From Candidatus Bipolaricaulota bacterium (GTDB lineage Bacteria > Bipolaricaulota > Bipolaricaulia > Bipolaricaulales > Bipolaricaulaceae), in contig JAGGWU010000060.1 in the NCBI GenBank assembly GCA_021163465.1, forward strand, positions 1-8,070: DNA of 8,070 nt, in the 5' to 3' direction. Position 1 is the stretch's first letter, and every line of letters starts with the position of its first letter. This document shows, piece after piece, positions 1-5,448 of this stretch. Position numbers and translations under genes: made by a program. The notes under the pieces were generated by a model. It was not told the origin of the DNA. It did no database searches and saw nothing but the letters and a program-made list of their open reading frames with translations.

Positions 1-929
1 ATCCGCCCCCGCCGCCCCAGGATCATCCCCACAGGGGCCCCGAAAAAAGCGAAAAGGAACGAGCTTGCCGCCACGGCGATCTTGGCGTGGTACTCCACCA
101 AAAGCCCCCGGGGATCGATCCCTGCCCGTTCCATGGCCGCGATCCGCGTCCGAAGCTCCCGCAATGACATCTGGGCCGGGGTCTTCCCTCCCAAGATCAA
201 CCGCTCGATATCCGCCCCCACCTCTACCTTTAAGGCCTTGAAGCCATCCACCCGCACCAGGCGGCCATCGGGATCGAAGTGGAGCACCCGCCCTTCCCGC
301 AACTCCAGGTTCCCGCCCGGAGAGAACGCCCCCTCCTTGGCGGTAATGACCGCGGGGAAATCGCCGCCGGGAGGGGCGATCCTTCCCGCGAGGTCGTAGA
401 CCACGATCCCCTGCGCCGTGCCCTCCTGATAGCACCGCACGTAATACAGATTCCCCTTCGGCCCCCGGAAGAAGACCTCCTCCCGGGGAGAGACCCTGCC
501 CCTTTGGCCCCCAACGAGCAGGGCGAGGTACTGGCGCTGGTAAAGCTCCTCGCAATGAGGGACCACAAACTCCCCCAAGCCGAAGGAAACGAGGCTCATA
601 GCGGCACCGAAGGCCACAAAAGGCACGGCGATGCGGCGCAAAGGATAACCCACCGCCTGGAAGGCCAGAAGCTCCCGAGCTTGTGCAAGCCTCCCCAGGG
701 CCCAGAAGATGGCGAGAAGCACCCCCCCGGGGATGGCCAAGGTGAGGAGGCTGGGCAACTTCAGCCCCAGCAATCGGAAAAGCTCCCCCACTCCCGCCCC
801 ACGGGCAAGGACGAGCTCGGAAAGGTAGATGACCACCTGCAGGGAAATGAAGGCCAAAAACGCAAGGAGCGCTACCCCGAAGGGGGGCAACACCTCCCGC
901 AGGATGTAGCGATCTATCTCGCGGAACAC
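1..929 (-). CDS. LptF/LptG (YjgP/YjgQ) family permease, 3' end beyond window
   Basis: Inner-membrane subunit of the Lpt ABC transporter, which extracts lipopolysaccharide from the inner membrane and passes it to the periplasmic bridge. The reverse-strand frame is open for all 309 codons seen. The N-terminus (VFREIDRYILRE) is the typical LptF/G opening helix. Hydrophobic segments lie near residues 13-37, 57-77 and 98-118. A beta-rich periplasmic region spans about 120-265, and a fourth membrane segment about 283-304 contains AFFGAPVGMILG before a basic RRGR loop, as in the family. The ARELLAFQAVGYPLRRI stretch (84-100) matches the coupling-helix region that contacts LptB. I chose the GTG at 929 because the family-like N-terminus begins there; no well-spaced Shine-Dalgarno precedes it. 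LptF and LptG cannot be told apart here, and the gene runs off the left edge, so its partner may follow. The family call is firm; the subunit is uncertain. Confidence 0.9.
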   Translation of the reverse strand, partial: MFREIDRYILREVLPPFGVALLAFLAFISLQVVIYLSELVLARGAGVGELFRLLGLKLPSLLTLAIPGGVLLAIFWALGRLAQARELLAFQAVGYPLRRIAVPFVAFGAAMSLVSFGLGEFVVPHCEELYQRQYLALLVGGQRGRVSPREEVFFRGPKGNLYYVRCYQEGTAQGIVVYDLAGRIAPPGGDFPAVITAKEGAFSPGGNLELREGRVLHFDPDGRLVRVDGFKALKVEVGADIERLILGGKTPAQMSLRELRTRIAAMERAGIDPRGLLVEYHAKIAVAASSFLFAFFGAPVGMILGRRGR

Positions 930-935
930 GCGAAG

Positions 936-965
936 ATCATAACTTCCGCAGGCTTTGGTCTTCCA
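936..965 (-). promoter_or_regulatory. candidate promoter of the LptF/G gene, possibly leaderless
   Basis: On the minus strand a TATGAT -10 hexamer occupies 936-941, with a weak TGGAAG -35 at 960-965 (18-base spacer). Only six bases separate the -10 from the GTG at 929, so a normal start point would fall on the start codon itself and give a leaderless message. The nearest purine-rich run is about 13 bases from the GTG, too far for a standard Shine-Dalgarno. The weak -35 lowers confidence. Confidence 0.3.
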
Positions 966-1004
966 GGATGGGTTCCCCGCGGGAATCCTAGTGGAAACCC
1001 GTCC

Positions 1005-1288
1005 GACCCTCTTTTCCCCAGGGAAGACCGGGCGTGGAAGGCGGCCATGATCATCCAGGGGATCCTTAGGGCCCGCTCCCCCAGGATCACCGAGGTCGCC
1101 CGAGCCATCCCCAAGGGGTTTTTCGCCGGCTCAAGGATCTACCGCTTCCTGAAGAGGGCTCCCCTTAAAGAGGCGCTCCTGCGGATGTTCCCCGAGGATG
1201 CTCCCCTCGTCATCTGTGATCCCACCGAGATCCCCCGGCCCCAGGCCAAAAAGACCCCCTACGTGGGCAGGCTCAAGGACGGAAAGAC
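1005..1288 (+). pseudogene. transposase remnant, IS4-like DDE family, N-terminal part only
   Basis: The plus frame reads FPREDRAWKAAMIIQGILRA, then SPRITEVARAIP, a helical stretch RIYRFLKRAPLKEALLRMF, and VICDPTEIPRPQAKK followed by YVGRLKDGKT. From memory this resembles the front half of IS4-like transposases of thermophilic bacteria. There DPTE supplies the first catalytic aspartate, and YVG.L.DGKT normally continues into the main DDE fold. Here the family-like sequence stops at the KT codons near 1289, and the same frame runs into a low-quality tail ending at 1340. The second aspartate and the glutamate are absent, so it cannot be active. The left boundary is approximate: no intact start with a ribosome site was found and I saw no terminal inverted repeats. 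It lies in the gap between the LptF/G gene and the phytase-like gene. Confidence 0.72.
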
Positions 1289-1393
1289 CAGATCGTGCAA
1301 TTGGACGGGGCCACGGTCCCCTTCAGGACCCCGGCGGTGAAGCGGGCCGTCTTCGCCGTGGCCGAACATCTACAAAAAGAGGGGGAGGCCTGA
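1289..1393 (+). pseudogene. orphan C-terminal coding fragment in the -1 frame
   Basis: At the point where the transposase reading fails, the -1 frame reads QIVQLDGATVPFRTPAVKRA, then VFAVAEHLQKEGEA and a TGA at 1391-1393. It looks like a real protein C-terminus: an amphipathic helix, a charged end, and a stop directly inside a strong terminator hairpin. I do not recognise the family. It does not resemble the expected end of the transposase. It could be the tail of a gene whose front was lost when the element inserted and then decayed, or a chance open frame. It has no start or ribosome site of its own. Confidence 0.4.
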
Positions 1394-1408
1394 GCCTCCC
1401 CCCTTTTT
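1374..1408 (+). terminator. rho-independent terminator, likely bidirectional
   Basis: A long hairpin has left arm 1374-1389 (A-run, then G-run, ending AGGC), a CTGA loop at 1390-1393 and right arm 1394-1408 (GCCTC, then C-run and five T). One bulged A at 1380 is the only defect in the stem. The A-run on one side and T-run on the other let it work on both strands. It would stop transcription of the remnant on the plus strand and of the phytase-like gene, whose stop codon is at 1436, on the minus strand. Confidence 0.85.
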
Positions 1409-1435
1409 CGATTCACCGCGTCACCCGCCACGGCT

Positions 1436-2554
1436 TCAAGGGATGAGTTCGAACAACAGGAACAGGTTCCGTTGGGGACGGTTGTAGTTGTTGTCGCTGG
1501 CGAGGATCAGGGAGGGGTTCCCCGTGGGGAGCACGGGGCCGAAGGTGATGGACTCGATGTTGTCCGGCACAACCGGGATATCGGAGAGCTCGGGGATCGC
1601 CGAGATCCGCAAAAGCAGCGTCTTCCCCACCGCCTTCCCCGTGAATGGGTAGGGGAGGGCCTCGAGGTCCTTCACGTCGTCGGCCCCCTCTAAGCTAACC
1701 CCGAAGATTTTGATATCGTTCCCCACCCCGCTGGAGTAGGCCCGTTCCACCACGAAGAGGTCGTATTCGGGCACGAGGTGCTTGACATAGAGCATCGCCA
1801 CCACACCGTTGTCGGCGTATTTGCCCTTCGGGGTAGCGAAGATGGGCTCGGTGATGTAGACGTACTCCGCTACCTCCGCGGGGGCGTCGCCCGAGAGGTC
1901 GTACTGGACGATGCGCACCTGGGTCCCGTGCTCGGGGGTGGACATGGGTCCGTCCTGTACCAGAGCTTGCTCGTTGGCAAAGAAGAAGGTCTTCCCGTCC
2001 GGGGAGAGGGCCATGGCCTCGAATGCCAGGTTCCTACGCACCCCTTTCCCTTCGGCGGGGATGAACTTGTCCGGCACCGGGATCTCGCCGAGCATCACCC
2101 CGTCCAAAGCGAAGACCCTTATCCAGGGGATGTTCTCGAGGTCCCTTTCCGAGGAGATGATGAGCTTGCGGTCCGGGGTGAGGAGGACCTCCTCGGCGTC
2201 GATCTCGCCCGGGCCATAAGGTTGCACCCCGGGAGCCTCGGGATCCGAATCGAGGAAGACCACCGATACCACCTTGACCGATGAGATCACGGTCGGGGGG
2301 TAGGTCTCGATGTCCAAGAGGTAGAGCCTCCCGGCCACGCCCTCCTCGGGGTCCTTGCCCCGGTTGTCGCAGATCCCGTAGTGGATCCCGAGGTCCGGGT
2401 TATAGGCGAGCCCGGAGATCTCCCCAACGGGCATGGTCCCGAACCACCAGTCCTGGGTCCTGATCTCGTATGAGCTCAGGAACTCAAGCTCCACCGCTCC
2501 GGCCGCGGCCCACAGGCCAAAGATAATTAAAACCGCCAGCGCCTTGCCCCTCAT
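1436..2554 (-). CDS. exported phytase-like esterase-family protein
   Basis: A 372-residue protein of the 'esterase-like activity of phytase' family (PF13449 type), a predicted beta-propeller. Members are called phytase-like, but the substrate is rarely known. Family marks are GEISGLAYNP near residue 44 followed by ICDNRG, a middle SSERD, FEAMALSPDGK, and a closing LILASDNN..RPQRNLFLLF block. Residues 1-20 form a Sec signal peptide: MRGK, a hydrophobic core and an AGA cleavage motif before VELEF. The frame stays open 46 codons further upstream, but the ATG at 2554 is the better start: it follows an AAGGAGG Shine-Dalgarno (2560-2566) with five bases between, and it places the signal peptide at the N-terminus. 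No membrane anchor follows, so it is likely periplasmic or secreted. It is transcribed divergently from tsaD and ends 28 bases from the shared terminator. The family is confident; the activity is unproven. Confidence 0.88.
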   Translation of the reverse strand: MRGKALAVLIIFGLWAAAGAVELEFLSSYEIRTQDWWFGTMPVGEISGLAYNPDLGIHYGICDNRGKDPEEGVAGRLYLLDIETYPPTVISSVKVVSVVFLDSDPEAPGVQPYGPGEIDAEEVLLTPDRKLIISSERDLENIPWIRVFALDGVMLGEIPVPDKFIPAEGKGVRRNLAFEAMALSPDGKTFFFANEQALVQDGPMSTPEHGTQVRIVQYDLSGDAPAEVAEYVYITEPIFATPKGKYADNGVVAMLYVKHLVPEYDLFVVERAYSSGVGNDIKIFGVSLEGADDVKDLEALPYPFTGKAVGKTLLLRISAIPELSDIPVVPDNIESITFGPVLPTGNPSLILASDNNYNRPQRNLFLLFELIP

Positions 2555-2587
2555 CGCTCCCTCCTTAAATTTATGAGTCCCAAGTGC

Positions 2588-2616
2588 ACTATGAGGGCAC
2601 AAGGCCCCGCCGTCAA
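2588..2616 (-). promoter_or_regulatory. promoter of the phytase-like gene
   Basis: On the minus strand TTGACG (2611-2616) is followed after 17 bases by CATAGT (2588-2593), a good -35 and a fair -10. Transcription would begin near 2581 and leave a leader of about 26 bases holding the strong AAGGAGG site at 2560-2566. The -35 lies only 13 bases from the tsaD -10 on the other strand, so the two promoters are back to back. Confidence 0.6.
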
Positions 2617-2625
2617 GGGGCAGGG

Positions 2626-2634
2626 TGTTAAAAT
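2626..2634 (+). promoter_or_regulatory. extended -10 promoter for tsaD, possibly leaderless
   Basis: TGTTAAAAT fits an extended -10 element (TGn followed by TAAAAT, one mismatch to TATAAT). No -35 hexamer is visible 16-18 bases upstream, as is common for extended -10 promoters. Transcription would start about 2641-2643, at the ATG of tsaD. Alternatively this segment is coding, if tsaD begins at the GTG at 2625. Confidence 0.4.
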
Positions 2635-2642
2635 CGGCGGAG

Positions 2643-3680
2643 ATGATTACATTGGGGATAGAGACTTCCTGTGACGAGACCGCGGTGGCCATCCTGCGCG
2701 ACGGTCATGAAATCCTCGCCAGTTCCGTTTATTCGCAGGTGGATCTGCACGCCCGCTACGGGGGGGTCGTACCGGAGATCGCCTCCCGGGACCACCTGAA
2801 GAAGCTCCCCTACTTGGTGGAGGAAACGCTGGGCGAGGCGGGGATCGGCTGGTGCGATATCGATCTGGTGGGCGTCACCGACGGTCCCGGGCTCATCGGC
2901 CCCTTGGTGGTGGGGGTCTCCTACGCCAAGGGGCTGAGCGTGGCCCTCGGGGTGCCCTTCGTGGGGGTGCACCACCTGGCGGCGCACCTCTTCGCCCACC
3001 GCTTGAGCTACCCCGATGTCCCCCCTCCCTTCCTGGGCCTGATCGTCTCCGGGGGACACACGGAGCTCGTGGTGGTAAAGGATTGGGATGATTTCCGCGT
3101 CGTCGGGACCACCCGGGACGACGCCGCCGGGGAAGCCCTGGACAAGCTGGGGAGGCTGGTAGGCCTGGGATACCCCGCGGGGCCGGCCATCGATGCTTTG
3201 GCGCGAAAGGGGAACCCGGAGGCCATTCCCTTTCCCCGGCCGATGTTGGGAGAAGGGTTCGACATGAGCTTCGCCGGGCTCAAGACCGCCGCGGTGCGGT
3301 GGCTCAAGGAGCATCCCCATCCCAACTTGAGCGACCTCTGCGCCTCCTATCTCGAGGCCATCGTGGATGTGCTGGTGGACAAGGCGATCCGGGCGGCGCG
3401 GATCTATGAGCTCCGAAGGATCGTCGTCGTGGGCGGGGTGGCGGCCAATACGCGCCTACGGGAGGTCTTTCCGACTCGGGCCGCGGAGCGGGGCATGGAG
3501 GTCTTCTTTCCCCCGGCGGAGCTCTGCACCGACAACGCCGCCATGGTGGCCGCCTGCGCCCACTTCCGCTTCGCCGAACGCGGTCACCGCGACCCCCTCT
3601 CCCTTTCTCCGGATGCCAACCTCCCGTTGGAAGGGTGGGGGAAGGCCGCTGTGCCTGAAGGCCCGGACGGCGGCGGGTAG
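2643..3680 (+). CDS. tsaD: TsaD, tRNA N6-threonylcarbamoyladenosine transferase
   Basis: TsaD (Gcp/YgjD) transfers threonylcarbamoyl from TC-AMP to A37 of ANN-decoding tRNAs, working with TsaB and TsaE in the cytoplasm. The 345-residue protein has every family landmark: LGIETSCDET at the start, the metal-binding HHLAAH with histidines at 111 and 115 (the same numbers as the E. coli enzyme), LIVSGGHTEL, DDAAGEALDKLGRL, SFAGLKTA, VVVGGVAANTRLR and CTDNAAM with Asp297. I chose the ATG at 2643 because the protein then starts as family members do. A GTG at 2625 is in frame and would add six residues; it has a modest AAGGGG four bases upstream. The ATG has purines directly abutting it (GGCGGAG), too close for a standard ribosome site, which fits a leaderless start. 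tsaB and tsaE are not in the window. Confidence 0.96.
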   Translation: MITLGIETSCDETAVAILRDGHEILASSVYSQVDLHARYGGVVPEIASRDHLKKLPYLVEETLGEAGIGWCDIDLVGVTDGPGLIGPLVVGVSYAKGLSVALGVPFVGVHHLAAHLFAHRLSYPDVPPPFLGLIVSGGHTELVVVKDWDDFRVVGTTRDDAAGEALDKLGRLVGLGYPAGPAIDALARKGNPEAIPFPRPMLGEGFDMSFAGLKTAAVRWLKEHPHPNLSDLCASYLEAIVDVLVDKAIRAARIYELRRIVVVGGVAANTRLREVFPTRAAERGMEVFFPPAELCTDNAAMVAACAHFRFAERGHRDPLSLSPDANLPLEGWGKAAVPEGPDGGG

Positions 3681-3701
3681 AATGGTCATGGAGGCATAGG
3701 G

Positions 3702-4268
3702 ATGCGCGGAACGAAGATCAAGTTCACCTACGCCGACTATAAGAGCCTTCCGGTTTCGGAGACAAGGCGCTATGAGCTTCTGGGGGGGGAGATAGTGATG
3801 GTTCCGGCCCCCACCGAACCGCACCAAAGAGCGGTGAGGAACCTCGGTTTCATGCTTTGGGAGTTCGTCAGGAAAAACCGCCTCGGATGGGTTTACCTCG
3901 CGCCACTGGACGTCGTCCTGGGGGAAGGAGGGGACGTGGAGGTTGTGCAACCGGATGTGATCTTCATTTCCCGGGAAAGGCGGTTTCTGATCCAAAAAGA
4001 AGAGATCCGCGGTGCCCCCGATCTCGTGGTGGAAGTACTTTCCCCGGGAACGGAAGAAAAGGATCGCCATTTCAAGAAAACCCTCTACGCCCGCCACGGG
4101 GTGCGGGAGTACTGGATCGTGGACCCCGGGGGGAAGACCGCCGAGGTCTACACGTTGGGCGAACGTGGATTCGAGCTTGTGAGCCGTTACCGCGGGGATG
4201 AGACCCTCGTGTCCCCCCTACTTCCGGGCCTCGTCATTCCCCTGCGGGAGATCTTCGCGGAGCTCTGA
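3702..4268 (+). CDS. Uma2-family putative restriction-endonuclease-like protein
   Basis: A 188-residue protein of the Uma2 family (formerly DUF820, PF05685), which has a PD-(D/E)XK nuclease fold. Visible motifs are YELLGGEIV near residue 24, QPDVIFIS with Asp85, GAPDLVVEVLSPGT with Glu111, then a D...K...Y pattern (Asp121, Lys125, Tyr129) leading to HGVREYWIVDP. All the presumed catalytic positions are kept, so it should be structurally intact. Members occur in many copies in some bacteria, and their physiological role is unsettled. The ATG at 3702 has GGAGG at 3690-3694, seven bases upstream. The gene starts 21 bases after tsaD and ends three bases before galE, so it is probably co-transcribed with both. 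Nothing nearby suggests a restriction system: there is no methylase or specificity gene. Family call strong, function unknown. Confidence 0.9.
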   Translation: MRGTKIKFTYADYKSLPVSETRRYELLGGEIVMVPAPTEPHQRAVRNLGFMLWEFVRKNRLGWVYLAPLDVVLGEGGDVEVVQPDVIFISRERRFLIQKEEIRGAPDLVVEVLSPGTEEKDRHFKKTLYARHGVREYWIVDPGGKTAEVYTLGERGFELVSRYRGDETLVSPLLPGLVIPLREIFAEL

Positions 4269-4271
4269 TCC

Positions 4272-5270
4272 ATGCCCCAACCGAAAAGCGAGATAATCCT
4301 GGTCACCGGCGGCGCGGGCTACATCGGCTCCCACACCATCAAGGCCCTCCTTTCCCGGGGGTACGAAGTGGTAGCCCTGGACAACCTCTCGGTGGGGCAC
4401 CGGGAGTTCGTGTTGTGTGAGGAATTTGTGAAAGCGGACCTCTTGGATCGGGAGGCCCTGGAGCGGGTTTTCCAGAAATATCCTATCCGGTCGGTGATCC
4501 ACTTCGCCGCCAAGACCGCGGTGGGCGAATCGGTGGAAAACCCAGAGGTTTACTACTACAACAACGTGGTGGGCACCCTGAACCTGCTTTCGGCCATGCG
4601 CGCCCATGGGGTGGGGGAGATCGTTTTCAGCTCCAGCGCCGCCGTCTACGGCGACCCGGAGCGGATTCCCATCCCCGAGGACCACCCCAAGCGCCCGAAA
4701 AGCCCCTATGGCCGCACCAAGCTCATGATGGAGGAAATCCTCGCCGACTACTCCCGCGCCTATGGTATCAAATACGTGGCCCTACGGTACTTCAACGCCG
4801 CCGGGTCCGATCCCGAAGGGGCGATCGGCGAGTGGCACGATCCCGAGACCCACCTCATCCCCATCGTGCTCGAGGCGGCGTTGGGGGTGCGGGATCACGT
4901 GGAGATCTTCGGCACCGACTACCCCACCCCCGATGGGACCTGCATCCGGGACTTCATCCATGTTGTGGACTTGGCGGAGGCGCATGTGTTGGCCCTGGAG
5001 CGCTTGCGGGAGGGGAGGGCGAGCCCGGCGTACAACCTGGGTACCGGGGTGGGACATTCGGTCCGGGAGGTGATCGAGGCCTGCAAGAGGGTCACCGGGC
5101 ACGATTTCCGGGTGGTGAATGGCCCCCGGCGCCCGGGCGACCCCCCAGCTCTCGTGGCCGATCCCACGAAGGCCAAGCAGGAGCTCGGCTGGGAACCCCG
5201 CTTTACCGAGCTCGAGGAGATCATCGCTACCGCATGGGAGTGGATGCTGAAGCTCTACGGCCGCGGATAG
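4272..5270 (+). CDS. galE: UDP-glucose 4-epimerase
   Basis: A cytoplasmic NAD-dependent short-chain dehydrogenase that interconverts UDP-glucose and UDP-galactose for galactose use and for glycan or LPS precursors. The 332 residues match the usual length. The Rossmann motif GGAGYIG lies at 13-19, IHFAA at 76-80, SSSAAVYGDP at 120-129, and the catalytic pair Tyr146 and Lys150 in YGRTK. RYFNAAGSDPEG, PTPDGTCIRDFIHVVDLA and a C-terminal PRRPGDPPALVADPTKA segment complete the epimerase signature. The ATG at 4272 lies three bases after the Uma2 stop; GGAG at 4259-4262 is a plausible ribosome site inside the preceding gene. Substrate range may include the N-acetyl sugars, which sequence alone does not settle. 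It is probably the last gene of the tsaD transcript. Confidence 0.95.
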   Translation: MPQPKSEIILVTGGAGYIGSHTIKALLSRGYEVVALDNLSVGHREFVLCEEFVKADLLDREALERVFQKYPIRSVIHFAAKTAVGESVENPEVYYYNNVVGTLNLLSAMRAHGVGEIVFSSSAAVYGDPERIPIPEDHPKRPKSPYGRTKLMMEEILADYSRAYGIKYVALRYFNAAGSDPEGAIGEWHDPETHLIPIVLEAALGVRDHVEIFGTDYPTPDGTCIRDFIHVVDLAEAHVLALERLREGRASPAYNLGTGVGHSVREVIEACKRVTGHDFRVVNGPRRPGDPPALVADPTKAKQELGWEPRFTELEEIIATAWEWMLKLYGRG

Positions 5271-5272
5271 AA

Positions 5273-5290
5273 AGGGGGACTGTTGTCCCT
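5273..5290 (+). terminator. weak hairpin after galE
   Basis: GGGAC, a TGTT loop and GTCCC form a five-pair hairpin directly after the galE stop, followed by TAAAAG rather than a T-run. It may mark the end of the cluster but lacks the uridine tract of a standard terminator. The rest of the gap to 5358 is AT-richer than its surroundings and holds no promoter I can support firmly; TTAACG (5311-5316) with TAAATG (5334-5339) is a poor candidate pair. Confidence 0.25.
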
Positions 5291-5358
5291 AAAAGTCTGG
5301 ACAAATTTCGTTAACGTAGGTTACCCACACTTGTAAATGCCCTTATGAGGTGGTTTGT

Positions 5359-5448
5359 ATGCGTAGCAAAGTGTCGTTGGGTGTCCTGGGTTTAGGGCTC
5401 ATCTTTTTTCTTTCGGGCTGCATGCTGCCCCTCCTGAAACGGGTTTGA
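5359..5448 (+). CDS. lipoprotein signal peptide ORF, 29 residues, probable front of the next gene
   Basis: This short frame encodes a complete type II signal peptide: basic MRSK, a hydrophobic core GVLGLGLIFF, then the lipobox LSGC with the acylated cysteine at residue 21. After eight more residues it stops at TGA 5446-5448. The ATG at 5359 has a GAGGTGG ribosome site (5346-5352) six bases upstream. A 29-residue lipoprotein would leave a mature peptide of only nine residues, so I read this as the N-terminus of the large protein that begins in the -1 frame at the same spot. One extra base in the GGG run at 5441-5443 would join the two without a stop. A genuine small lipopeptide is the alternative. 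Confidence 0.65.
   Translation: MRSKVSLGVLGLGLIFFLSGCMLPLLKRV

Noticed and set aside
279..1340. A single 353-codon plus-strand gene
   Set aside because: Its first two-thirds is the antisense of the LptF/G gene, rich in Pro, Gln and His. Only the part after about 1005 reads as transposase, so it is a chance fusion of a shadow frame with the remnant.
1778..2284. A 168-codon plus-strand gene inside the phytase-like gene
   Set aside because: The minus strand carries all the phytase-like family motifs here. The plus frame is His, Gly and Arg rich and has no ribosome site I could support.
2555..2692. Upstream 46-codon extension of the phytase-like protein
   Set aside because: It would bury the signal peptide, cross the promoter and overlap the start of tsaD. 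The ATG at 2554 has a near-perfect ribosome site.
5441..5447. GGGTTTG as a programmed -1 frameshift heptamer joining the lipoprotein leader to its body
   Set aside because: The heptamer is in the wrong register: upstream codons read CGG GTT TGA, not G GGT TTG, so tandem slippage would not pair properly. A lost base or coupled restart fits better.
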